Assembly: GCA_900541965.1 (NCBI GenBank)
Contig: UQLN01000035.1
Span: forward strand, 1-49,069
Source: an uncultured Parabacteroides sp.
GTDB taxonomy: Bacteria > Bacteroidota > Bacteroidia > Bacteroidales > Tannerellaceae
DNA: 49,069 bases
Direction: 5' to 3'
This document shows positions 38,872-46,388 of the stretch, piece after piece (within the stretch, counting starts at the first letter, position 1; each line of letters opens with the position of its first letter). A program made the position numbers and the translations under genes. Under the pieces are notes generated by a model. That model ran no database searches, was not told where the DNA came from, and worked only from the letters and a program-made list of their open reading frames with translations.

Positions 38872-40179
38872 TTATTTCGCTTCAAATAAGATTCGGAAAC
38901 GTGTCAATCCGTCCGCATAAGTACGAAGAGAGAAAGAACAGTTTTGTTTCTGTAAAACTTCACGGATAAAAATAAGCCCGATGCCCTGCCCGTTAGGTTT
39001 TGTCGAAAAGAACGGACTAAACAACTTTGCTTCCGTTTCCTTATCTATACCTTTTCCCGTATCTGCTATTTCGAGGCAGACAGGAGTCTCTGTTGTACGA
39101 ATATAAATCTTCCCATCTCTGCCGATAGACTCGGCTGCATTCTTTATAATATTAAGAAGAACCTGCTCAAACAAAGTCGTGTCAAGGGATACTTTCGGTG
39201 ATACAGGATCTAAATCCATTATAATTTGAATATTCCTGTTCTGACAAACCATTTCCATAAACCGCTTACAGGATACGACCACAGAGTTCAAAGGCTGTAT
39301 ACTGGTTTGGGGTTCCGGTATGCGGACCACATCTGCAAAATTAGTAATAAAACGGCTCATACTATAACAACGTTCAATCGACACACGAAGTACCTCGCAT
39401 ATGTCTTCCGTATCCTGCATTTCACTGAATGTTGCTTCCAATGTATCCAGTGTAGACGTTATACCGGCTGTCGTATTATTTACTTCATGGGCAATCATCC
39501 GGATAACCTTCTCATATGCTTTTTTCTCTGCTTTAAAAACTTCTTGTGTCAATATCTCAACCAGATAAAATGAATGGTGAAAGCCACTATCCACAAACGA
39601 GGAATGCGTACATTTATATATATTGGCATCATTCAGACGCACTGTCTGGGAATGGTAAAGAGGTATCATTGTCAGTTCCAATGCCAGAGGAGAATCAATC
39701 TGTTCCAATCGCTTACCCCGTACTTCCGAAAGAAACGGTACTCCAAACATCTTATGGGCTGCAGGATTGATGGACAAGACCTCTTTATCCAGATTCAGAA
39801 TAATCACTCCCATTGGAGAAGCATTAACCAGTAAATCCAAAAAATGGTTTTGTTCTCTCAAATGAAGACGTTCATTTTTTAATTGCTCCATCATTTTATT
39901 AAAAATATCCACAATGCGGTCTGCTTCCGGTTGCCCTACCCTACTCAAACGGGAACTGAAGTCCTGTTCTTTCAACAACTCCATTCCACTTCCTATGATA
40001 TTCAACGGCTTAATAATACGACGATAGAAGATAAACAGATAAACTGCAGTCAGCAGTAAAAGCCCTTCAACAGCAAAAAACAGACGAATCGAGGATGAAT
40101 AAAAAACATAATATGAGATTACTGCCATCGAACACAAAAGCAGTATCGTCAATACCCAAAACAAACCTTTAATCCTCAT
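38872..40179 (-). CDS. PAS-containing sensor histidine kinase (NtrB-like)
   Basis: A 435-residue kinase with two close N-terminal membrane segments (about 5-26 and 32-52) and almost no periplasmic part, a HAMP-like region, a PAS domain (LLVNASPMGVIILNLDKEVLSINPAAHKMFG), HisKA with the phospho-His in MIAHEVNNTTAGITS, and HATPase boxes NIIKNAAESIG, IADTGKGID, SPFFSTKPNGQGIGL. The HEVNN and FFSTK features are typical of NtrB-class kinases that pair with sigma54 activators, as here; the gene begins 11 bp after the regulator. Confidence 0.93.
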   Translation of the reverse strand: MRIKGLFWVLTILLLCSMAVISYYVFYSSSIRLFFAVEGLLLLTAVYLFIFYRRIIKPLNIIGSGMELLKEQDFSSRLSRVGQPEADRIVDIFNKMMEQLKNERLHLREQNHFLDLLVNASPMGVIILNLDKEVLSINPAAHKMFGVPFLSEVRGKRLEQIDSPLALELTMIPLYHSQTVRLNDANIYKCTHSSFVDSGFHHSFYLVEILTQEVFKAEKKAYEKVIRMIAHEVNNTTAGITSTLDTLEATFSEMQDTEDICEVLRVSIERCYSMSRFITNFADVVRIPEPQTSIQPLNSVVVSCKRFMEMVCQNRNIQIIMDLDPVSPKVSLDTTLFEQVLLNIIKNAAESIGRDGKIYIRTTETPVCLEIADTGKGIDKETEAKLFSPFFSTKPNGQGIGLIFIREVLQKQNCSFSLRTYADGLTRFRILFEAK

Positions 40180-40190
40180 TCGTCTTTCGT

Positions 40191-41564
40191 TTATTTATCT
40201 ATAGGAATACCATATTTTTCCAACCGCCGGTACAATGCCGCCCGGCTAATTCCTAAAGCGGTTGCCACATGAGACAAATTTCCTCCATGAGTATCCAATG
40301 CCTGCAAAATAGTTTGCTTCTCCAATTCATCCAGCCTCATCCCACACGGAACAGTAGCTGTTTGCTGCTTATTATAAGATGTATTATAGATATTTTGAGC
40401 CTCAAAGTCTGAAACATCCAAAACATTTTTACCGGATACGAGCATGGTGCGCTCTACCAGATTTTTTAATTCGCGGATATTACCGGGATATGGTAAACGC
40501 TGCAAATAGACTAATGCTTCGGATGAAAAACCGACCTTCGGAAGTCCATTCGATTCAGACTGTTTATCAGCAAAATAACGCGCTAAAAGAGGTATATCTT
40601 CCATCCGCTCGCGAAGTGCAGGCAAATGGATATTTATCAGGTTAATCCGATAAAATAAATCTTCCCGGAACGTACGTGCTTCTACCATTTCCCTCAAATT
40701 ACAGTTTGTTGCACTTACCACACGGATGTCCACTTTCCGGGGACGGCTATCGCCCAATACCTCAAAGGTCTGGTCCTGTAATACACGCAATAATTTTACC
40801 TGGCAGGAAAGTTCCAAATCCCCAATCTCATCCAGGAATATCGTACCCTTATTTGCCATTTCAAACCGTCCGGTCCGGTCTATATACGCATCTGTAAAGG
40901 CTCCCTTTTTGTGCCCGAACATCTCGCTTTCAAAGAGGCTTTGGGACAATCCACCCAGATTTACCTTCACGAAAGGTTCTTTCATCCGGGGACTGTTTGC
41001 ATGAATCGCCTCAGCAATCAATTCTTTCCCTGTTCCGCTCTCACCGGTTATCAAAACAGAAGCGTTTGTAGGAGCTATGCGGGAAACAGTGCCCAACACC
41101 TCCATCAAAGAAGAACTTTGGCCTATTATTTTATCAAAATGAAACTTATGGTCCGCATCCGTTCTGTTCAGAGGTACTTTCTGCTCTTTTTTCTGTTCAC
41201 TCAGTTCGAGAGCTGTCCGGATAGATTTCAGCAAGACAAGGTTATTCCAGGGCTTTGTTACAAAATCAAACGCACCAGCCTGCATCCCCTGCACAGCCAA
41301 GGAAATAGAGCCCCATGCAGTCATCAATATAACAGGTACGTCCGGTTGGAATATCTTTACCTGCTTTAAGAGTTGTATCCCCTCCTCTCCTGTGGTGGTC
41401 AAGGTAAAATTCATATCCATCAATATAAGTTCCGGAGCAATAGTACGTACTACTGCCAACGCATCTTCCGGACCCGGAACAGCCTCCGGCTCATATCCTG
41501 CCCGCTTCAACAAAAAAGTAAGCGAAGAACGAACAGCGGCATCATCATCTACGATCAATATCAT
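40191..41564 (-). CDS. Sigma54-dependent response regulator (NtrC family)
   Basis: A 457-residue activator: receiver domain (Asp50, Lys104), AAA+ domain with Walker A GESGTGKE (174-181), Walker B FLDEIGD (243-249), and a Fis-type HTH at the C-terminus (GGNLSHVATALGISRAALYRRLEKYGI). The sigma54-contacting loop reads GAFTDA (221-226) rather than GAFTGA. The cognate kinase is downstream and the TolC gene upstream carries a -24/-12 promoter, its probable target. Its own -7 box is TACTTTTG at 41585-41592. Confidence 0.95.
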   Translation of the reverse strand: MILIVDDDAAVRSSLTFLLKRAGYEPEAVPGPEDALAVVRTIAPELILMDMNFTLTTTGEEGIQLLKQVKIFQPDVPVILMTAWGSISLAVQGMQAGAFDFVTKPWNNLVLLKSIRTALELSEQKKEQKVPLNRTDADHKFHFDKIIGQSSSLMEVLGTVSRIAPTNASVLITGESGTGKELIAEAIHANSPRMKEPFVKVNLGGLSQSLFESEMFGHKKGAFTDAYIDRTGRFEMANKGTIFLDEIGDLELSCQVKLLRVLQDQTFEVLGDSRPRKVDIRVVSATNCNLREMVEARTFREDLFYRINLINIHLPALRERMEDIPLLARYFADKQSESNGLPKVGFSSEALVYLQRLPYPGNIRELKNLVERTMLVSGKNVLDVSDFEAQNIYNTSYNKQQTATVPCGMRLDELEKQTILQALDTHGGNLSHVATALGISRAALYRRLEKYGIPIDK

Positions 41565-41584
41565 TCATATTGTTATTTGTGTTA

Positions 41585-41592
41585 CAAAAGTA
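41585..41592 (-). promoter_or_regulatory. -7 box of the NtrC-type regulator gene
   Basis: CAAAAGTA on the plus strand is TACTTTTG on the minus strand, 21 bp upstream of the ATG. The regulator-kinase pair thus seems to have a housekeeping promoter separate from that of TolC. Confidence 0.6.
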
Positions 41593-41622
41593 ACGAATTA
41601 ATCATTAGCATTCAATAGTATT

Positions 41623-43104
41623 TTACTTTCTAACAATCTCTTCAAACTCAGCATCCAAGGTTCGGTTATGCTGGAAATCATAGAGAGTAAGGCTTCTGAT
41701 ATTATAGAAGTAATTCCAATAATAATACAATTCCTCGATATGTTTCTGCCGGGCATCATCCTTGGATTGTTGTGCATCATTCAAATCAAGAATATTAATT
41801 TTCCCAATCATAAAAGTTTCAATAGAGGTTTTATAACGTTTTTGGGCTATCTCATCCGCTTCTTCCGCAATATCCAACTGGGCTGCCTGGTTATTGAAAT
41901 TCTCTACCAAAAGATAGATATTCTGGTTAAAGTTCAATTGTTCCTGGCGAATCCTGGATAAAACGACTTCACGGTTAGACTCTGCTACTTTTACTTTTCC
42001 TTTGCGTTTTCCCCAATCCAATAGAGGAATGGAAACACCGACCTCCACTACATTATTATTATTCAGATTCTGGTAGGCAGTGCCTATCGTTTGGTCCTTG
42101 CCGGAATAGCCAACCGATGCAAACAAATTAATGCTGCGCCGATTTCCTTTTGCAATTGCCACATCATAATCCGCTTCAAGCTGGCGACGGAGAATATTTT
42201 TAGCAAAAGAATTGTTCTCCTGAGCCTTTTCAAGCACTATCTGATAATCCATCCGTAATGCAGGTGCAGTTTCCGGAACAAGAGGTTCAATAATATCCTG
42301 TTCGCCTAATCCAAGAAAAGCCCGAAGTTGGAACATATTGGCATTCAAATTGGATTGTTCTTCCGTTACTTTCCCTTTAGCCTGCAAGGCCGACAGTTTC
42401 AACTGCATCAGTTCGCTTTCGGATATTTGCCCTATTTTACGTTTTGCAAGTGCGATCTCATACAGCTTCTCCGCATTCTGTAAATTTTGTGCTGCAGTAG
42501 CCAGCTTTGATTTGGCAAGCAATAAATTGAAAAAATAGGTAATTGTCGTAATCGTTACCTTTTCGACGCTCTCGACATAGGCTGCTTTTGCTTCCTGGTA
42601 ACGGACCGGCTCTATCCTTCGTTTCCATTTCTGATTATTTACTCCGAAAATCGGCTGATTAAGCGTTAACCCGACAGGAAGGCTCAAAAATTCATTGAAG
42701 GCACCGGAGCCAAGTTGGCGGGTAAATTCGAGTGAAGTATTCAACGATATCTTACCTCCCGTTAGCGGAATATTCTGGTCGATAGAAAGATCTCCCTTCA
42801 TTCCCAGAGTATTATTCTGGACGAATGTATAAATACCATCGCTATTCAGATAACGGGTATACTGCCGGCTGTAGGCAGGAAGTGTTCCTGAGAAGGTTAT
42901 TTCCGGCAATTGTTCCGCCACATGTGTACGATATTGCCAATAGGCGGTTTTCAGTTCATTCAGGGCAACAGCAGCATCAACCGACTGAAGTTGCGCAAGC
43001 CCTATTGCTTCTTTCAAAGAAAGCCGGACCGTATCCTGTTCCTGCGCCTTCATTCCGGCATTGATCAATAAAAGAGATGTGATGACTATGTATATCTTCT
43101 TCAT
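41623..43104 (-). CDS. TolC-family outer-membrane efflux protein
   Basis: A 493-residue TolC homologue with a signal peptide (MKKIYIVITSLLLINAGMKAQ) and two outer-membrane-efflux repeats (LSLKEAIGLAQLQSVDAAVALNELKTAYWQYRTHVAEQLPEITFSG; ILRRQLEADYDVAIAKGNRRSINLFASVGYSG). No adaptor or inner-membrane pump gene is adjacent, so it probably serves a pump encoded elsewhere. The ATG at 43104 is chosen over one ten codons upstream because the latter would lie before the transcription start of the sigma54 promoter. Confidence 0.92.
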   Translation of the reverse strand: MKKIYIVITSLLLINAGMKAQEQDTVRLSLKEAIGLAQLQSVDAAVALNELKTAYWQYRTHVAEQLPEITFSGTLPAYSRQYTRYLNSDGIYTFVQNNTLGMKGDLSIDQNIPLTGGKISLNTSLEFTRQLGSGAFNEFLSLPVGLTLNQPIFGVNNQKWKRRIEPVRYQEAKAAYVESVEKVTITTITYFFNLLLAKSKLATAAQNLQNAEKLYEIALAKRKIGQISESELMQLKLSALQAKGKVTEEQSNLNANMFQLRAFLGLGEQDIIEPLVPETAPALRMDYQIVLEKAQENNSFAKNILRRQLEADYDVAIAKGNRRSINLFASVGYSGKDQTIGTAYQNLNNNNVVEVGVSIPLLDWGKRKGKVKVAESNREVVLSRIRQEQLNFNQNIYLLVENFNNQAAQLDIAEEADEIAQKRYKTSIETFMIGKINILDLNDAQQSKDDARQKHIEELYYYWNYFYNIRSLTLYDFQHNRTLDAEFEEIVRK

Positions 43105-43130
43105 TATTGTATTATTTTGCCATCCCATAG

Positions 43131-43146
43131 GCAAAACTTATGCCAA
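43131..43146 (-). promoter_or_regulatory. Sigma54 (-24/-12) promoter of the TolC gene
   Basis: On the minus strand TTGGCATAAGTTTTGCC contains GG (43144-43143), ten bases and GC (43132-43131), the required spacing, with TTGGCA and TTTGC close to the consensus TGGCAC-N5-TTGC. Start would be near 43119, fifteen bases before the ATG. No TAnnTTTG box is seen here. Confidence 0.8.
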
Positions 43147-43293
43147 AAAGATACGCTGCTGATTATCTGTAAAATAGATAAACCATGAGTGTCCGATAAT
43201 GAACAGTGTGTTCGTTTTTAATGAGGCACCAACCATATCACCGATAACTTTTTTACTGCCTTTGAAGTCGATTTCTTCATCATAAGAATGCAT
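43138..43293 (-). CDS. Possible 51-aa ORF upstream of TolC (doubtful)
   Basis: An ATG preceded by GAGTGAG opens a frame starting MHSYDEEIDFKGSKKVIGD and ending FLA. The stop lies in the sigma54 promoter and the frame covers the putative activator site. It may be the decayed remnant of an older gene or chance. No family recognised. Confidence 0.2.
   Translation of the reverse strand: MHSYDEEIDFKGSKKVIGDMVGASLKTNTLFIIGHSWFIYFTDNQQRIFLA
43190..43213 (-). promoter_or_regulatory. Candidate activator site upstream of the sigma54 promoter
   Basis: TGTCC-N6-GAACA is followed after three bases by TGTTC, giving a GAACA-GTG-TGTTC palindrome about 70-95 bp upstream of the inferred start, a normal distance for an NtrC-type enhancer site. 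Identification is by symmetry and position only. Confidence 0.4.
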
Positions 43294-43687
43294 CTCACTC
43301 GATTAGAATAACTGAACGAATTAGCAACTAAAAAAACGGAGTTCTGAACAGACTAATCATCGGCACTGGTTATATTTCAAGCTTTCAAAAGAATTTAACA
43401 CCCACAGTCCATAAAGATTCATAAATTTCCCCTTATCGCTTTTATATAAACCCCTATCATCAATATTAAACTTCCAAAATAACACATAAAATATCCATTA
43501 TTGACAAATCTATCCAGTGATATTGAAAAATATCTGCTTCCTCATATCTTAGAATCACCTCATTTTCATATATTTTCTCATTACTATAAATCAGCTTCAA
43601 AACAGAATTAATCAGCAAATCAAATAAACTTTTCCGACTAAAAAATTAGACAGACAAATCATTTTCTTACTTTTCCGGTTATATTCG
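43294..43687. other. AT-rich intergenic stretch
   Basis: No ORF, hairpin with a T-run, or repeated element was recognised in this part of the 618-bp gap between the TolC and diacylglycerol kinase genes. Confidence 0.5.
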
Positions 43688-43695
43688 TATCTTTG
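43688..43695 (+). promoter_or_regulatory. -7 box of the diacylglycerol kinase gene
   Basis: TATCTTTG, 27 bp before the ATG at 43723. It excludes the TTG start at 43693. Confidence 0.7.
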
Positions 43696-43722
43696 CCTGC
43701 AAATAAAAAAGACAGATTAGAT

Positions 43723-44100
43723 ATGAAAAATAACGGTTTCACATTCCGAAAGAGAATAGCCAGCTTCCGATATGCTTTTAACGGAATACGATTATTGATA
43801 CAAAAAGAACATAACGCATGGATACACTGCTTTGCCGCAATATGCGTACTAATTGCCGGATTTTTTTTCAGATTATCTTCAATGGAATGGATTGCCATTT
43901 CAATCGTAATCGGCAGCGTATTTGCAGCTGAAGCAATTAATTCATCGATTGAAGCATTGTCTGATTTAGTATCTCCGGATTACAACGAGGCAATCAAAAA
44001 AACAAAAGACCTTGCAGCCGGAGCCGTTTTAATTCTTGCCCTTGTTGCAGCAACAGTCGGATTAATTATTTTTATTCCTAAAATCGGAAAATTATTCTGA
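43723..44100 (+). CDS. dgkA: Diacylglycerol/undecaprenol kinase family protein
   Basis: A 125-residue inner-membrane protein with three membrane segments (about 31-48, 52-68 and 95-118) and the family signature EAINSSIEALSDLVSPDYNEAIKKTKDLAAGAVL, with the catalytic Glu and the NS-x-IE motif. Such proteins phosphorylate diacylglycerol or undecaprenol. The Bacteroidota members resemble the Gram-positive undecaprenol kinase, so the lipid substrate is uncertain. Notably a PAP2 phosphatase gene, an enzyme of opposite chemistry, lies 320 bp downstream. Confidence 0.9.
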   Translation: MKNNGFTFRKRIASFRYAFNGIRLLIQKEHNAWIHCFAAICVLIAGFFFRLSSMEWIAISIVIGSVFAAEAINSSIEALSDLVSPDYNEAIKKTKDLAAGAVLILALVAATVGLIIFIPKIGKLF

Positions 44101-44149
44101 AACATCATATAAACTATAGATTTTTATTGTTTTATAATTCTCTTATTTT

Positions 44150-44157
44150 TATATTTG
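44150..44157 (+). promoter_or_regulatory. -7 box of the 44192 gene
   Basis: TATATTTG with TTG at 44127-44129 gives a 20-base spacer. The ATG is 34 bp downstream. Confidence 0.7.
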
Positions 44158-44191
44158 CGTCATCATTTAATTAAATAATAAATTAAGAATT

Positions 44192-44404
44192 ATGGCACGT
44201 ACAGTAAATTTTGTAAAGAGAGCTGAAAAAATTAAAGAACAAGTTGACGATCTAGTAAAAGAAATGAGCGAAACTAGAATCGTTCACGTTCCGACAAAAG
44301 AAAAATTTAAACTCAACGACATTAATTTTGACGAGTTAGACGTTGTTACCCTGATGCAAATTCAGGCACGTTTAAGCCGTGTTATTCTGGAAAAAAGCAA
44401 ATAA
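44192..44404 (+). CDS. Small cytoplasmic protein, unknown
   Basis: A 70-residue, highly charged, probably helical protein (FVKRAEKIKEQVDDLVKEMSE, then FDELDVVTLMQIQARLSRVILEKSK). It has a good promoter and sits 19 bp ahead of the PAP2 gene. The family is not recognised; composition suggests a small coiled-coil protein. Confidence 0.7.
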   Translation: MARTVNFVKRAEKIKEQVDDLVKEMSETRIVHVPTKEKFKLNDINFDELDVVTLMQIQARLSRVILEKSK

Positions 44405-44423
44405 TTAAGGATTTGTTCGTAAG

Positions 44424-44981
44424 ATGAAATATCTTCTTACAATATTTCTTTCTTTATTTTTTTGTTTTTCAGGAAAAGCACAAGAAATAGAAATAAGTGG
44501 CAGCCGTAAAGCTGTACGAACGTCAGGAGATATATTAGCGTTCGTTACACCGGTTGCAAGTTTGGCTACCGTTCTGGCATTACAAGATTGGCAGGGGTTA
44601 AAGCAAGGAGCCTTAGCAGGAGTTTCTGCCGTAGGATTAACTTATGCCTTGAAATATATCGTAAAAAAAGAACGCCCGGACGGCAGTAACAATCATTCAT
44701 TCCCTTCGATGCATACTTCCGTATCATTTACGGGTGCGGCATTTATTCAACGAAGATACGGATGGAAATGGGGTATTCCGGCTTATGCCGTTGCCACTTA
44801 TGTTGGTTGGAGTAGAACTTATGCAAAAAAACATGACTGGTGGGATGTTGCAGCCGGGGCGGCTATAGGTGTTGGCAGTGCTTACATTTTTACACGCCCG
44901 TTTGCACAAAAACATAATTTGTCTATCAGCCCGGTTGCCGGGGATAAACACTTTGGTATATATGCCTCTATGACATTTTAA
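44424..44981 (+). CDS. PAP2-superfamily phosphatase
   Basis: A 185-residue protein with a signal peptide (cleavage near GKAQ) and all three PAP2 motifs: K77-x6-R84-P85 (KYIVKKERP), S95-M-H97 in SFPSMHTS, and S130-R131-x5-H137-x3-D141 (SRTYAKKHDWWD). Enzymes of this type dephosphorylate lipid phosphates such as undecaprenyl pyrophosphate or phosphatidic acid on the outer face of the inner membrane or in the outer membrane. It may balance the nearby lipid kinase. A terminator follows. Confidence 0.93.
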   Translation: MKYLLTIFLSLFFCFSGKAQEIEISGSRKAVRTSGDILAFVTPVASLATVLALQDWQGLKQGALAGVSAVGLTYALKYIVKKERPDGSNNHSFPSMHTSVSFTGAAFIQRRYGWKWGIPAYAVATYVGWSRTYAKKHDWWDVAAGAAIGVGSAYIFTRPFAQKHNLSISPVAGDKHFGIYASMTF

Positions 44982-45011
44982 TGTTTGTCCTACTATCAAC
45001 CCGATAAAATA

Positions 45012-45057
45012 AAAGGTCCGGTTTCACTCATATGGAGGAACCGGACCTTTATCTTTT
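45012..45057 (+). terminator. Intrinsic terminator after the PAP2 gene
   Basis: AAAGGTCCGGTT (45012-45023) pairs with AACCGGACCTTT (45039-45050), followed by ATCTTTTTA. Confidence 0.85.
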
Positions 45058-45066
45058 TATTTGCTT

Positions 45067-45126
45067 TCATAGTTATGGTTTTCCGAACTCATAGTTATGA
45101 TTTTCAAAAACCATAACTATGAGTTT
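45067..45126. repeat. Palindromic CATAGTTATG element
   Basis: AACTCATAGTTATGATTTT (45086-45104) and its inverse at 45107-45125 differ at one of 19 bases, and a further direct copy TCATAGTTATGGTTTT is at 45067-45082. The build (three ~16-19 bp units, A/T-rich, intergenic) resembles the AAAACATA elements at 1292 and 16993. Confidence 0.7.
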
Positions 45127-45165
45127 GTTTTATGGCTATTTAAAAGATAATCCGGGAAAATCATG

Positions 45166-45173
45166 TACCTTTG
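45166..45173 (+). promoter_or_regulatory. -7 box of the DUF4105 gene
   Basis: TACCTTTG, 30 bp upstream of the ATG at 45204. Confidence 0.7.
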
Positions 45174-45203
45174 TAAAAAAGTTACAGACAACATTATTTA
45201 CAT

Positions 45204-46388
45204 ATGAAAAAGAGCCTGCTTCTGTTTTTTATCTTACTAACCTTTCTGCCGCTCCGTGCCCAGATAATACTTAGTGATGAAGCAAAAATCAGCCTGCTCA
45301 CGGTATCGCCTTCCGATGACGAGGTTTATACCGTATACGGACATTCTGCAATCCGCATCAACGACCCGGTGAATAACATCGACCATATTTTCAATTATGG
45401 CATATTCGATTTCTCTAAACCCAACTTCATATACAGGTTTGCCAAAGGAGAAACAGACTATCGGTTAGGCGTACAAACATTCCGCCAGTTTATGATTGAA
45501 TATGAAATGCGCGGAAGCGAAGTAACAGAACAGGAACTAAACCTGGACATTCGGGAGAAAAGAGCTATCTGGCAAGCTCTTTTGATAAACAACCAGCCGG
45601 AGAACCAGGTATATCGTTACAATTTCTTTTTTGATAATTGTGCAACGCGCCCTGCCGCTATTATTGAAAAGTACATAAACGGACAGGTAAGCTATAATAG
45701 CCCGGGTGAACCGCAAACATTTCGTGACATGATTAATTATTGTACGCGCAATAAGCCTTGGCTCACTTTCGGATGCGACCTTGCTTTAGGCAGCCCGACC
45801 GACCGCATAGCCACTCCGCACGAAGAAATGTTCTTACCTGTTTATCTGAAAAATGCTTTCGAAAAGGCTACGGTAAAAGGAGCCGATGGTTTGGAAAAAA
45901 AGCTGGTCAGTTCGACAACATGTCTTATCGAAGAAATAACGGATGATTCAATTCCGGAAAAAAGTTTTCTGACACCCTTATTTTGTTGTTGGGCTTTTTT
46001 CTTCCTTATATTAGCTATTACATGCATAGAATGGCATAAGAAAAAATATTTCCGTATAGTAGATTGTGTGTTGTTTTTCATAGCCGGAATAGCGGGAGCC
46101 GTTTTATTCTTTCTATGTTTCATTTCCACACATCCGAGTATTTGGCCGAACTGGTCTATTATATGGTTGCAACCGTTCAATTTAATTGCTGTCATTTTGT
46201 TTGCCGTAAAAAAATTCAGAAAGGCGGCATATTATTATCATTTTATTAACTTTGCGGCGCTTACGCTGATGCTGGCTGGCTGGTATTTCATTCCGCAGCA
46301 TTTAAACACAGCATTTATTCCCTTAGTAATGAGCCTTTGGCTACGTTCCGGGTACGGCGTATATAGAAAATTATGGAACATCCGGTAA
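45204..46388 (+). CDS. DUF4105 membrane protein
   Basis: A 394-residue protein with a signal peptide ending LRAQ, an extracytoplasmic domain (residues about 20-240) with VYTVYGHSAIRI and FFFDNCATRPAAII, and about five membrane segments at the C-terminus (from PLFCCWAFFFLILAITCI onward). These motifs match DUF4105; the conserved His and the DNC motif recall NlpC/P60-like or lipoprotein-processing cysteine hydrolases, but activity is unproven. It overlaps the next gene by 16 bp, so the two products are probably linked in function. Confidence 0.87.
   Translation: MKKSLLLFFILLTFLPLRAQIILSDEAKISLLTVSPSDDEVYTVYGHSAIRINDPVNNIDHIFNYGIFDFSKPNFIYRFAKGETDYRLGVQTFRQFMIEYEMRGSEVTEQELNLDIREKRAIWQALLINNQPENQVYRYNFFFDNCATRPAAIIEKYINGQVSYNSPGEPQTFRDMINYCTRNKPWLTFGCDLALGSPTDRIATPHEEMFLPVYLKNAFEKATVKGADGLEKKLVSSTTCLIEEITDDSIPEKSFLTPLFCCWAFFFLILAITCIEWHKKKYFRIVDCVLFFIAGIAGAVLFFLCFISTHPSIWPNWSIIWLQPFNLIAVILFAVKKFRKAAYYYHFINFAALTLMLAGWYFIPQHLNTAFIPLVMSLWLRSGYGVYRKLWNIR

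Noticed and set aside
45842..46195. Antisense frame of 117 codons in the DUF4105 gene
   Set aside because: Shadow of membrane-segment codons; no independent evidence.
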